A stretch of 64,000 nt of DNA from Aldehydirespirator sp963667505 (GCA_963667505.2 OY763490.2:1798001-1862000); one strand, 5' to 3'; counted from the first letter of the stretch, positions 25,772 to 35,055 are shown. The notes: a model not told the origin generated them from the sequence alone. Translations and numbers: made by a program.

Positions 25772-26062
25772 GTGACTCGACGTGACAAGGTCCTAGTGGA
25801 GCATCGGGACGCGATCAGCGCGGCCGCGGAGCGCAGACGGGCCCGTTCCATCGCGCTCGTGGGGTCTGTGGCGCGTGGGGATGACACCGCCGACAGCGAC
25901 TACGACTTCCTGATCGACTTCCGTCCTGGGGTGGGCCTGCTCGCCATAGCGGGCCTGCAACGAGAACTCCAGGAGATGCTCGGCGCTGAAGTCGATGTCG
26001 TACCCGAATCATGTCTCAAGGACAGCCACCGGGGCATGCTTGAAGACGCAATCGTGCTGTGA
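25772..26062 (+). CDS. mntA: MNT-type nucleotidyltransferase antitoxin, module 1
   Basis: 96 residues. The minimal nucleotidyltransferase signature is intact: ALVGSVARGDD, then DSDYDFLIDF with its acid pair, and EVDVVPESC as the third acid. In characterised MntA-HepT pairs the antitoxin AMPylates the HEPN toxin on a tyrosine. The GTG start is supported by the TAGCCT-N6 promoter. It overlaps the HEPN gene by four bases (GTGA). It is clearly paralogous to 35851-36141, with the same VLVEHR and GRARSIALVGS-like segments. Confidence 0.87.
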   Translation: MTRRDKVLVEHRDAISAAAERRRARSIALVGSVARGDDTADSDYDFLIDFRPGVGLLAIAGLQRELQEMLGAEVDVVPESCLKDSHRGMLEDAIVL

Positions 26063-26403
26063 GCCGATCTGATGCTGAACGCATCTCCGACATCTTGGAT
26101 GCTGCCGCAAAGCTGCAGGAGATCGTCAGCAAGGGCAGGGTGACCTTCGACAGCAACTGGGAGACGCGCCTAGCCGCTGAGAGGCTCATTGAGATCGTCG
26201 GCGAGGCCGCCGGGGCAGTTTCGCCAGCGATTACGCAAGCGCACCCCGAGGTACCGTTCGCCGACGCCAAGGCGATGCATAATTTCTTGTCCCATGAATA
26301 CTGGAAAAGTGCTTCAGATACACTATGGGATACTATCGAGCATGATGTCCCAGCGCTCGCATCCCAGATGGAGCAAGTCCTCGATTCGCTTGCCTCTCAA
26401 TAG
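26059..26403 (+). CDS. hepT: HEPN toxin (HepT-like) with altered RNase motif, module 1
   Basis: 114 residues of the HepT/DUF86 family (RISDILDAAAKLQEI, AAERLIEIVGEAAGA). The catalytic R-x(4-6)-H motif normally reads MRN..SHEY; here it reads MHNFLSHEYW, with histidine in place of the arginine. The paralogue at 36138-36488 keeps the arginine (MRNLLSHEYW). This copy may therefore be weakened or inactive as a ribonuclease, while the tyrosine that MntA modifies is retained. Confidence 0.85.
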   Translation: MSRSDAERISDILDAAAKLQEIVSKGRVTFDSNWETRLAAERLIEIVGEAAGAVSPAITQAHPEVPFADAKAMHNFLSHEYWKSASDTLWDTIEHDVPALASQMEQVLDSLASQ

Positions 26404-26458
26404 TTCGCCAGCCCCTCGATATGCAGGTGCGGGGTCAACAGCCCGGGTAGCAGGCGCT

Positions 26459-27478
26459 GTGATCGGCGAGCGCGTCCGGCTGGTCCGCGAGTACCTGGGC
26501 ATCACCCAGCAGGCACTCGCCGACGCCGCCCGTGTTACCCAGCCGGCGATCTCGCAGATCGAGAAGGGCGGCCCGGTCGCGGACGAGACGCTGCGGTCGA
26601 TCAGCCAGGCGACGGGCTACGCGTTGGAGTTCTTCGGGCGTGGAGCCCTGCCTGACCTGCCCGAGCTGAGCCTGCGGTACCGCAAGCGTGCCTCCACACG
26701 ACGAAGCGACGACCGGCGCTTGAGGGCACACTGCCGCCAAGCCATCGAGCTCATCGGGCGGCTCGAACGGCAGGCGCAGTTGCCGCCGGTCGCCCTGGAA
26801 CCGACCAGCGGCGACATCGGCGACGACGACATCGAGTTGCTCGCCGTCGCCGTCCGCCAGCAGCTCGGCATCGGGCCCGACGACCCGATACCGAACCTCA
26901 TGCGAGCCGTCGAGCGCGGCGGTGTCGTCGTGTTCGGCGCCTCCGGCAACCCCGACAAGCACGACGCCGCCTCCGTGTGGCCGAACTTCCCGGCCGGACG
27001 GCCGGTCGTGTGCTACACCCGCGGCTGGCCCGGAGACCGGCAACGCCTCAGCGTCGCACACGAGATCGGCCACCTCGTGCTGCACCAGACGCGCACCGTC
27101 GAGCCTGACCGTGCCGAAGCCGAGGCCTTCCGCTTCGGGGCAGCCCTGCTCATCCCTGAAGACGCGGCGCTCGACGCCATCGAAGCACCGGCGACCCTGC
27201 GCAGCCTCGCCTGGGCCAAGTCGAAGTGGGGCGTGTCGATCGCCGCGCTCATCCGCCGAGGACACGACCTCCGCATCATCGACCACCAGCGGTACCAGTC
27301 GCTGATGAAGCAGCTGTCCGCACGCGGCTGGCGCAAAGCAGAGCCAGTCGAGGTCCCCGCGGAGCAGCCCGCCCTCCTGCCCAAGACGCTCCGGCTCGTC
27401 TACGGAACCGACCGGCCCGCCGCCGTAGCAGCCCACACCGGCCTAGCCCCCGTAGCCATCAGAGACCTAGTCGCCTAA
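26459..27478 (+). CDS. XRE regulator with ImmA/IrrE zinc-peptidase domain
   Basis: 339 residues from GTG 26459. The N-terminal helix-turn-helix is ERVRLVREYLGITQQALADA and ARVTQPAISQIEKGGPV. The C-terminal domain has the gluzincin motif VAHEIGHLVLH plus a downstream glutamate in RAEAEAFRFGAALLIP. Such fused proteins act as stress- or phage-responsive repressors or as antitoxins. It follows the HEPN gene by 55 bp on the same strand and probably regulates the module. Start choice rests on where the HTH begins. Confidence 0.88.
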   Translation: MIGERVRLVREYLGITQQALADAARVTQPAISQIEKGGPVADETLRSISQATGYALEFFGRGALPDLPELSLRYRKRASTRRSDDRRLRAHCRQAIELIGRLERQAQLPPVALEPTSGDIGDDDIELLAVAVRQQLGIGPDDPIPNLMRAVERGGVVVFGASGNPDKHDAASVWPNFPAGRPVVCYTRGWPGDRQRLSVAHEIGHLVLHQTRTVEPDRAEAEAFRFGAALLIPEDAALDAIEAPATLRSLAWAKSKWGVSIAALIRRGHDLRIIDHQRYQSLMKQLSARGWRKAEPVEVPAEQPALLPKTLRLVYGTDRPAAVAAHTGLAPVAIRDLVA

Positions 27479-27518
27479 CCCACTCCAACGCCTCCATGCG
27501 TGTCAGGATGGACGCCCA

Positions 27519-27579
27519 TTTATGCGGACTTTGGGCGCTTATGCGGGAATCGGACATAAGGGCAGAAACTCCGCATAAA
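27519..27579. repeat. Inverted repeat TTTATGCGGA with a third half-site
   Basis: TTTATGCGGA (27519-27528) is perfectly inverted at 27570-27579, with a further TTATGCGG at 27539-27546 between them. It lies between convergent genes. It may be a terminator-like structure, a binding site or a small-element remnant. Confidence 0.55.
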
Positions 27580-27671
27580 TCGGGATTGGAGGTACCGTCG
27601 GCGCATCGGCGGGAGCGAGGGGCCTTGGGTTCAGCTTGGTGCTCGGACCACCTCTGACCTCGGGGTGCGGG

Positions 27672-28880
27672 TCAGCAGCCTTTGTAGTTGAGGACTGCGG
27701 TTAGGCGGTGTTGGACGTCTACTAGGTCGCGCTGGGCGTCCATCACGGCGTTGATGTCGCGGTAGGCGCCGGGGGCCTCGTCGGTGAGGCGGTGGGCCTT
27801 GTCGGACTGCCAGGTGCGGCCCTGCATGCGCTCGGTGAGCTGCTGCGCGGTTATCTGCTCCTTGGCCCGGCGCCGGCTCATCAGGCGGCCCGCGCCGTGC
27901 GAGGCCGAGCAGTACGACTCGGCCCGGCCCCGTCCCGACACGATGTAGGTGTCGTCGCCCATGCTGCCGGGGATCACGCCCCGGTCGCCGGCCCGGGCCC
28001 GGATGGCCCCCTTGCGGGTGACCCACACCGTCTTGTCGCCGTGGCGCTCCCGCTCGGCGTAGTTGTGGTGGCAGTCGATGCGGTCCTCGTGCGTAGCCGC
28101 CGAGAAGTCCAGGCCGGTGGCCTCCAGCAGCGCCGCCGTCACCGCGGCGGTCATCAGGGCCCGGTTGGCGCGGGCGTAGTCCTGGGCCCACAGCATGTCG
28201 GCCACGTACTCCTCGAACCCTTCGTCGCCCTCGGCCAGGTAGGCCAGATCGGGGTCCTCGAGCTCGCGCCCCGCCTGGCGGCACACCCGCTTGGCTGCCT
28301 TGATGTGGCCGGAGGCGAGCGCGTTGCCGACGCCGCGCGAGCCCGAGTGCAGCACGATCCACACCCGCTGGTCGTCGTCCACGCTCACCTCGACGAAGTG
28401 GTTGCCGCCGCCGAGGGTGCCGAGCTGCGCGCCCATCTTGGCCTTGACCTTGCTGGACACCGCCTTCTTGTCGGGCAGCTTGTGGGAGCGCAGCCAGTCG
28501 CGGGCCGCCACGGTGGCCTCGGGGTGGGCGGCGAACCCCGACGGCACCGACGCCGCGATGGCGTCGAGCGCCGGGGTCAGGTCGTCGGGCAGGCGCGAGG
28601 CGGTGTGCTGGGAGCGGACCGCGGTCATGCCGCACCCCAGGTCCACGCCGACCGCGGCCGGGATGATGGCCGCCTCGGTGGGGATCACCGACCCGACCGT
28701 CGCGCCGATGCCGACATGGGCGTCGGCCATCAGCGCCACGTCGCCCGACACCGCCGGGCTGCGAGCCGTGCGCTGAGCCTGCAGAAGCGTGCCCGGCTCA
28801 GCGTCCGACGCCCAGCTGACCACACGGCGCCCCCCGCCGGCGTCGATGCGCTGCGGCCCCCGCATCTCGTCCACACTCAT
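27672..28880 (-). CDS. rtcB: RtcB-type tRNA-splicing/RNA-repair ligase
   Basis: 402 residues with all core RtcB motifs: MADAHVGIGATVGSV, VGVDLGCGMTAV (metal-binding D and C), GTLGGGNHFVEV, LHSGSRGVGN, DCHHNYAER, and CSASHGAGRLMSR with the nucleophilic histidine. RtcB joins 2',3'-cyclic phosphate and 5'-OH RNA ends with GTP and Mn. Such breaks are what HEPN, PIN and other toxin RNases here would generate, so a repair role in this island is plausible but unproven. The ATG is preceded by TATGGT and a six-base spacer. Confidence 0.95.
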   Translation of the reverse strand: MSVDEMRGPQRIDAGGGRRVVSWASDAEPGTLLQAQRTARSPAVSGDVALMADAHVGIGATVGSVIPTEAAIIPAAVGVDLGCGMTAVRSQHTASRLPDDLTPALDAIAASVPSGFAAHPEATVAARDWLRSHKLPDKKAVSSKVKAKMGAQLGTLGGGNHFVEVSVDDDQRVWIVLHSGSRGVGNALASGHIKAAKRVCRQAGRELEDPDLAYLAEGDEGFEEYVADMLWAQDYARANRALMTAAVTAALLEATGLDFSAATHEDRIDCHHNYAERERHGDKTVWVTRKGAIRARAGDRGVIPGSMGDDTYIVSGRGRAESYCSASHGAGRLMSRRRAKEQITAQQLTERMQGRTWQSDKAHRLTDEAPGAYRDINAVMDAQRDLVDVQHRLTAVLNYKGC

Positions 28881-28886
28881 GCCCTA

Positions 28887-28892
28887 ACCATA
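28887..28892 (-). promoter_or_regulatory. -10 hexamer TATGGT of rtcB
   Basis: Six bases before the rtcB ATG. The surrounding 30-odd bp are repeated near 35066-35093. Confidence 0.5.
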
Positions 28893-29036
28893 CCTTGCAT
28901 GCCGCATCAGCGACCCCGCGCTTGCGACAGCGTCGATCGGTCAAGGCCACCGGGTTGCGGGTGCTGGTGCCGCCCAATATCCCACTTCGCGTCCTCTTCC
29001 TGATGGAAGATCTTCTAAGCGCCGTCAGGGGCGTCG

Positions 29037-29720
29037 TCAGGCATCATGGGCGTCGTCAGGCATCATGGGCTGTCTCAGCGCCTCCGGATGGGCCTTCATG
29101 TCCCTTGTGGTGTAGGTCGACTCGGCGAACTGCGGCTCGCTGCGCAGCATCTGGACGTAGCGGGCGTCGTGGGCCTGTCTGACGCTTTCTTGCAGTCGCC
29201 TGGCTGCTTGCGCCAACTTGGAGTCACTGCTCTGCCTGGTGATGACTTCGGATGCTGCGTAACTGCACGACGCTAGGGCGGCGCTGTAGAGGTTAGCGGC
29301 GTAGTTGGGGGTGATCTGGGCCAGAATCGAGAGGGATTTCTCTTCGTAGACGTAGGTGGCCGCGGTCCGCCAAGGATTCAGGTCCTCGGGCTCGAGCGGC
29401 AAGATGAACTCCTTGAACTGCTCCACCGCCGGTATCGGGAGTGCCGCGAGCAGCACTTCGATTTTGTGTTCGTTCTTGGGTGGCCGGCGGGTAACGCCCG
29501 CGATGAGCGCCTTGATCGCGTTCTCTGTCGCCATGTGCGCGGCGCTGCAGATCTCGATCATTCTGTCGAACCGAGCCTCGTCCCATCTGGGGGCATTGTC
29601 GGCTCGCATGGCGACGGCCTCGTTCTCGCCAGGGCGGGCCGCCTCCGCCAGCCGGTCGACCTGAAAGCGGGCCGTTCCCAGTGCCTGTGCGGCTCGCCGG
29701 TCTAGTTCAGAACCATTCAT
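29037..29720 (-). CDS. HEPN-like protein coupled to the 1705-aa composite gene
   Basis: 227 residues, mostly helical. The region AAHMATENAIKALIAGVTRR, then KNEHKIEVLLAALP and NPWRTAATYVYEE, follows the pattern of HEPN domains (paired helices, polar H/E pair, WR..xxYx segment), though no clean R-x(4-6)-H is present. Its ATG overlaps the composite gene's TGA by four bases, so it is translated with it. The stop codon lies in a duplicated 19-bp segment (29031-29068), which adds the MMPDDAHDA tail. A partner or regulator of the composite protein is the natural inference. Confidence 0.6.
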   Translation of the reverse strand: MNGSELDRRAAQALGTARFQVDRLAEAARPGENEAVAMRADNAPRWDEARFDRMIEICSAAHMATENAIKALIAGVTRRPPKNEHKIEVLLAALPIPAVEQFKEFILPLEPEDLNPWRTAATYVYEEKSLSILAQITPNYAANLYSAALASCSYAASEVITRQSSDSKLAQAARRLQESVRQAHDARYVQMLRSEPQFAESTYTTRDMKAHPEALRQPMMPDDAHDA

Positions 29721-32700
29721 CGCTGTCTCGACCCGGCGGATTCTGCCGGCTTGCGGCTTTGCAGCCTTGGCCGCCGCGGCCGTGGCTGTTGCTCGCGTCG
29801 GCTCGGAGGGTTCAGGCCGTTGAGCTCGTAAGCCGCACCTGCAATGGGAGGCCCTCGGCGGATCGTCGCAATCACGCTGGGGATGTCCGCAGCCGAGACG
29901 ACCTCCAGCAGGTCGCGCGCTTCCTGTACGGAGCCGAGAGCCGAGTCGATGGCGCGGGCCGCGAATGCGCAGCAGCCGACAGCGGTCTCAGCCATGTCCG
30001 CGGCCAACGCTGGCGTCACTGATTCCAGCACTGCGCTCGCCAGCGACGCGCCTGGCTTCTGTTCCCACGCGTCCATGCAGTCGGCTGATACCCGCAGGGC
30101 TGCTCTGAGCCCCGAGCGCTTGTCTGCGGGAATCTGGTCGAGCATGGCCGCGAAGCGCCCACGGCCCCGGCCGCGGCTCGGTCGTTGCTGGAGCACTCCC
30201 TTCGTGTAGGCCCTCAGGGCCGCGCTGGCGGCGCTGTGGGACCGCTCGCACAGCACCCGCATTCGGTCGTATCGAGCGGTCTCGATTCTCGTGCTGTCGC
30301 GCGCCTTCTTGGCGTCGTGCTCGGCGCGGGTGCCCCGCGCGTACTCGCAGACCACACGCATGTGGCGGAGAGCGAGCCGCAGTTCCGCGGTCGCCTCCTG
30401 TGCCTCATCGGCAGGCCGGCCGATCGGCTTGTCCCAGTCGATGGCTTCCGCGACGGGAAGGTCGAGCAGGACGATGCAGGACTGCGCGATCTCCGCCTCC
30501 ACGGTGGTCGCTAGCTTGGAGCGCACTGACCACTCGACGCGGTCGGTGATCAGGATGTCGCAGGTCAAGCCGCAGACATCCTCAACGGCCTTGCGTGCTT
30601 GGGATTCGATGCTGTCACGTTTGCCGTAGTCCCCTAGGTCGTCGAACACGGTGACAAGGTCCAGGTCAGATTCGATGCTCGGATCACCTTGAGCGACCGA
30701 CCCGAACAACAGCACCTGCCGAGCGCCGATAGCCGCTAGGGCATCAGCGGCTCTACGTGCGTCGGCTCGCGTTGGCACGGAACTTCGTGTCCTCGCGACG
30801 CGTGGCACGCGGCCCGTCGTCGGGGTACCCGTCGGCGCAGGCAGCACGCTCCTTTGCGGCTCGGCGTGCGAGGCGAGCACGGCAGACGTCACGGCGATGC
30901 GATCCTGTTCCTCGCACTCGCCGAAGAGGCCGAGGACCGCCTGCGCCGCTTGCGCGGGCCCCAAGTCCGTCATGTGGGCGTCAAGCAGCGTCGCCGCGGC
31001 GTCGGGCAGCACGTCAAAGTCGCCCGACGGGTCGATCTCCCGGCAGGCGTAGCGGCTGGAGAGCACCAGATGGGGCACAACGTCACGATCTCGTGTCCTG
31101 AGCACGGCGACGGCGAGCAGGTCACTCAACACCCGCCGCCGCGCCCTCGGATCTGTTGCCGCCCCGGCCCCGACCGAGGCCGTCCTCAGCAGCCCGATCA
31201 TGGCATCGGGGTTTGCTGAGTCAGCTGCCAACTCGAAACGGCCGACGTACCAGCGGAGCGTCTCAAGCGGCTGATGCCAACTCGCCGGACGGGCCAGGAA
31301 GCTGAATGCGGCCTGCCCAGAAGTGTCATCATCCGCGATGGCCGTGATCTCATCCCATGTCAGCGGCACATCCGCGATGCCTGCCCTCAACAGCTTGCAC
31401 TTGAAGTCGCGCATCCGCGGCGGTGCTGTCGTGCCATCACAAGAGGTCAGCACCTCCCAGAGGGCGTAGGTGCCGAAGGTGGGGATCCCCTCGCTCGTGG
31501 CCCAGCGGCGCAGAGCGATGTCATCGCACCACAGAGCGCACTGTCGGTTGGACGCGACACGAAGCGACGCGTCCCACGGCTCTAGCTCGGTGGAATCAAG
31601 GTCCGCGGTCTCGTCGTCCCAGCGAGCGGTGAGCCCTCCGCTAGGCACGCTGCGCCACTGCTCCAGAATCTCGGCCAAGCGAGCCACCTCGTCGCGAAGT
31701 TGCCCATGCTGCTCCGCGACATCTGTCAGGCGCAGTCCGCCTGCCACCGGGTCGTTGACAACGCTGCCACCTACGGGAAGGCTTGTGGTGTCAACAGCTC
31801 TACGGGCGTCTGCGACAAGGGCGTCAGCGATCAGGACGCGCTTGAACTCGGCAGCGCTCTCGCCGATCGAGATTCCTGCATGGACTGCCACGGCCGCGAC
31901 GCTCGTATCGGCTGCTACGACACCTCCCAGAGCACTCCTCGCAGCCTGCCGTTCACGCTCACGCTCCTCGTCGTCGAAGGATACCGCGGTCAGATGCCCG
32001 GCGGCCAGCCTGACGAGCAACTCGGCGTACGGCAAGATCTCCAGACTGCGCAACAGTCCATAGGGCATCTGGCCGAGCCGAACGAGGCTGAGGGCTTGAA
32101 GTTGCTCGATCGACGGAGGGGCGGTCAACGACTCCATCGTCTCGATGGCGTCTTCTGCCGTTGTAAACTCGAACCGGCGCAGAATCTGACCCTCGTCGAA
32201 CCTCTCGAAGTGGCTGTTGAATGCCTCTGCGAGGCGGAAGCGCTCTGCTTCGGTCAACTGTGTACCGTCGGTCTTGAGCATGAGGGCCATGAGCGCGGCA
32301 GCGGCGACCTCTTCGTCACGGGCGAACTCGCTGGCGATGTCAAGAAGGCGCTCGGCACCGAGCGATCCCGCCTCCGTTGACTGGTAGGCGCGGATAGACA
32401 ACAGGGCAGTGTCCTTGTCGAAGGGCTTCGCGTCGTGCTCGACGATGACTCGCCAGGCAGCACGCCCGTCACCGCGGGAGATATGCGAGTGGACGATTGC
32501 CCATACCGCCCTTGCCTCTTCGGGGAACTCCTCCAGCAGTTTGCGAGCATGTTGCTCCATGGCAGACCAGTCGCAGCGGCCATTGACGATGTCGACCAGA
32601 GCGCACAGCAACCGGTGCCTATCGCTGCGTAGCATGGGCCCGACTAGTGCACGAAGCGCTAGAGCCTCGGCCTCCTCGAATCTCTCACATTCTTTGAGTA

Positions 32701-34834
32701 TCTCGACGGCGGCAAGGTGCAGCGACGCATCTCCGAGCCGCTCGACGGCCCGCGTGAGCGTCTCGACAGCTTCGTCGGTCTCGCCGAGACTGTGCTGGGC
32801 CATCGCAAGAAGCTGGGCATGCATGGACGTGGGGAGACCGTGGCGGACCAACATCTGCACAGCCCCGCCATAGTCCTCCCGGTGATATGAGGCGACTGCC
32901 CGAATCAGCGTCTTGTGCTGATCTTCGGCTCCGTCGATTCGGTCCAATGCTGCCTCGTCCAGCTCCCCGCAGAGCGCGAGGCCATGCAAAGCCATAAGGC
33001 GCTGGCTGTCGTGGGTCGCCTCATCGAGTGCCTTCCGCATCAATTCGGCAGCGTCGGGATCGCCCCGTCCTCGGGCCTGATAGGCCGCGAACAGGGCACT
33101 CTCAGATCCGTCCAACAGATCCCAGTCCAAGGCGTCGAACTCATCGTGTCGGTTGAGCATCAACAAGGCGTGCGCACGGTTCTTGACAACAGCGGCGGTG
33201 TCGGCCTCCTGCGGGGTGGCTTGTCCCTCGGGCGCGGTAGCCGTGAGGTCACACACCCGCTTGGGCTCATCCAGCATCAGCAGTGCTTCCGTAGCTACTT
33301 CGACTGCGGCAGCCGACGGCCCATCCCAGAGGCGGTACCGATCCCTAGCCTCCAGAGCGAGCTTGGCTGCTGATTCCAACTTGCCCGAGGGGACGATCCC
33401 CTCAGATTGGCGTTGCTTGACCATCTCGATGCAGAGACGCGCTTGATGTAGATAAAGGCTGCCGCGATCGGGGAACCGGCGGCTGGCATCCTCCAACACC
33501 CGTAGCACGTCATCGAGTTGGCCGACGTCGTGCCGGGCCTGCGCCAGCATCAGGAGAGCGTCCGAGGCGACGTCAGGATCCCTCGATTCGCACGCTCTAG
33601 AGTCCATGATGGCCGTGATAGCCGTGCGGGCATCGCCAGCGACCAAAGCACGCGTGGCCTCATGCAGGGGGTGGTCCGGCGCTGCTTCCCCCAGGAGCAT
33701 CTCTGCTTGGTCGACGTTGCCGCCTAGCGCGGCCAAGAGGGCGTCCTTGAGCCGGTACAGGTCGCCACGGGGCGAGCCGAAGCGCACGGCCGCTCGGCGC
33801 GCCGCGTCGCCCCCAGGCAGTTCGTGGCCGTACAAGAACGCTGCTATCGCCTCCCAGGCGAGGGGCCCGGCCTTCACCAGCCATTCTGGCGGATCCTCGA
33901 CCTGATGGGCGAGCACACCCGGAACCAGCGAGGCAGGCTGCCCAAGCAGCCGTTGGGCCTCCTGCGCGGCATCCGCTGACGACTGCCGCAGACTCTCCAA
34001 GTAGGTGGCGCACGCCGGAGGCAGCCAGCTCGTCCTCTCTTCGTCGGCCGCCTCGCGAGATTCCTTCGCCGGGCGCGGCATCTGCATTCTGGCGACCAGG
34101 CGACCCGCAGCTTCAACGTCGAGCGGGCCGTATCCATCCGCAACCCGGTCCCTGACCAGGCTCACTCCTAGCTTCACCGCGGGTTCGTCGCTCCGCAGTC
34201 CTACCAGAGCCATGCAGTCCTGCGCCTGTCGGCGGATGTCTAACTCGGACCCCGTTTGCTTCCAGCGCATGGCAATCAGCAAATCAGCCAGTTCCTCCGA
34301 CCCGACGCCCAGATGCTGGGCCCAGCAGTCCCGCTCGCGGCCCACCTCGGTGCGAGGTCCGGCATCGAGCATCCGTCGTGTATCGATCCGGTCGTGCTTG
34401 AGATCGCGCAACTTGCCCAGAAGCGGGTTCTTGCTGTCGAAGCCCCGGTTGGTCCAAATCTCCAGCACGAACTCATCGCCGGTCTCCTGCCGGGCTTTGA
34501 ACGTGCTGTAGAAACGCTGCAGGCAGCTTAGCGACGCGGGCGAGGCGGCCTCGCGAAGCCAGTCGCTGTCAATGGCCTTGCTGCCGTCGTTGGAACTCTT
34601 CGCCTGAATGTAGAGATGCGGGCCGTAGTGCCTCCGCACCACGACGTCGTCGAAGGCTCCGCCTTCTGGATCCTCCACGGTGACGCTCTCGATCCGAGTC
34701 GGGTCGCTGAGCATCCTGCATATCCATAGCCACGCGATCGCGTGCTGGTAGTCATTGCCGCGCAGGATTGCGGCCTGCGGTGCAAGCGTCAGGCTTGCAT
34801 CCGCAGACATGTCACGAGGGTCGCGTGAGGCCAC
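29717..34834 (-). CDS. 1705-aa composite: Cap4-like nuclease, TPR, PIN-like, nucleotidyltransferase, HEPN-like
   Basis: Domains in order. Residues 20-270: nuclease similar to the Cap4 N-terminus (GNDYQHAIAW, VTVEDPE, D62/D63 in AFDDVVV, Q77-x-K79 in LYIQAKS). 290-900: tandem TPR-like helical pairs. About 970-1130: PIN-like region (VAADTSVAAVAV at its start, WCDDIALRRWATSEGIPTFG at its end). About 1340-1450: MNT-type nucleotidyltransferase (LLFGSVAQGD, ESDLDLVTVFDD, CDILITD). About 1490-1620: HEPN-like helices (SHSAASAALRAYTKG). The tail is basic. Starts are GTG 34834 (TACCGT-N6 promoter, preferred) or ATG 34810. I know of no described system with this architecture. A sensor-effector defence protein joining DNA and RNA cleavage to a self-modifying MNT-HEPN switch is inference. 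Confidence 0.8.
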   Translation of the reverse strand: MASRDPRDMSADASLTLAPQAAILRGNDYQHAIAWLWICRMLSDPTRIESVTVEDPEGGAFDDVVVRRHYGPHLYIQAKSSNDGSKAIDSDWLREAASPASLSCLQRFYSTFKARQETGDEFVLEIWTNRGFDSKNPLLGKLRDLKHDRIDTRRMLDAGPRTEVGRERDCWAQHLGVGSEELADLLIAMRWKQTGSELDIRRQAQDCMALVGLRSDEPAVKLGVSLVRDRVADGYGPLDVEAAGRLVARMQMPRPAKESREAADEERTSWLPPACATYLESLRQSSADAAQEAQRLLGQPASLVPGVLAHQVEDPPEWLVKAGPLAWEAIAAFLYGHELPGGDAARRAAVRFGSPRGDLYRLKDALLAALGGNVDQAEMLLGEAAPDHPLHEATRALVAGDARTAITAIMDSRACESRDPDVASDALLMLAQARHDVGQLDDVLRVLEDASRRFPDRGSLYLHQARLCIEMVKQRQSEGIVPSGKLESAAKLALEARDRYRLWDGPSAAAVEVATEALLMLDEPKRVCDLTATAPEGQATPQEADTAAVVKNRAHALLMLNRHDEFDALDWDLLDGSESALFAAYQARGRGDPDAAELMRKALDEATHDSQRLMALHGLALCGELDEAALDRIDGAEDQHKTLIRAVASYHREDYGGAVQMLVRHGLPTSMHAQLLAMAQHSLGETDEAVETLTRAVERLGDASLHLAAVEILKECERFEEAEALALRALVGPMLRSDRHRLLCALVDIVNGRCDWSAMEQHARKLLEEFPEEARAVWAIVHSHISRGDGRAAWRVIVEHDAKPFDKDTALLSIRAYQSTEAGSLGAERLLDIASEFARDEEVAAAALMALMLKTDGTQLTEAERFRLAEAFNSHFERFDEGQILRRFEFTTAEDAIETMESLTAPPSIEQLQALSLVRLGQMPYGLLRSLEILPYAELLVRLAAGHLTAVSFDDEERERERQAARSALGGVVAADTSVAAVAVHAGISIGESAAEFKRVLIADALVADARRAVDTTSLPVGGSVVNDPVAGGLRLTDVAEQHGQLRDEVARLAEILEQWRSVPSGGLTARWDDETADLDSTELEPWDASLRVASNRQCALWCDDIALRRWATSEGIPTFGTYALWEVLTSCDGTTAPPRMRDFKCKLLRAGIADVPLTWDEITAIADDDTSGQAAFSFLARPASWHQPLETLRWYVGRFELAADSANPDAMIGLLRTASVGAGAATDPRARRRVLSDLLAVAVLRTRDRDVVPHLVLSSRYACREIDPSGDFDVLPDAAATLLDAHMTDLGPAQAAQAVLGLFGECEEQDRIAVTSAVLASHAEPQRSVLPAPTGTPTTGRVPRVARTRSSVPTRADARRAADALAAIGARQVLLFGSVAQGDPSIESDLDLVTVFDDLGDYGKRDSIESQARKAVEDVCGLTCDILITDRVEWSVRSKLATTVEAEIAQSCIVLLDLPVAEAIDWDKPIGRPADEAQEATAELRLALRHMRVVCEYARGTRAEHDAKKARDSTRIETARYDRMRVLCERSHSAASAALRAYTKGVLQQRPSRGRGRGRFAAMLDQIPADKRSGLRAALRVSADCMDAWEQKPGASLASAVLESVTPALAADMAETAVGCCAFAARAIDSALGSVQEARDLLEVVSAADIPSVIATIRRGPPIAGAAYELNGLNPPSRREQQPRPRRPRLQSRKPAESAGSRQR

Positions 34835-34840
34835 GAGCCG

Positions 34841-34846
34841 ACGGTA
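34841..34846 (-). promoter_or_regulatory. -10 hexamer TACCGT of the composite gene
   Basis: Exactly six bases before GTG 34834, as at nine other genes in this window; it is the reason for choosing that start. Confidence 0.5.
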
Positions 34847-35055
34847 GCGGGCCCCTGCGACAACAGCGCGGCATCGTCACCCAAGCGTCGGGACTGAGCC
34901 TGCGTGGTTCAGCCGTCACTCGGTCGGTGGAGCGTTCACGACCCGCTCGGAGACGGACGCTCAGCGACTACTACAACCGCGACGAGCCCGCACCCGCGAC
35001 ATGCGCCGGGACCCAGGCGGGGCCGCTCCCGCTCGGCGACCACTACCCGGCATCT

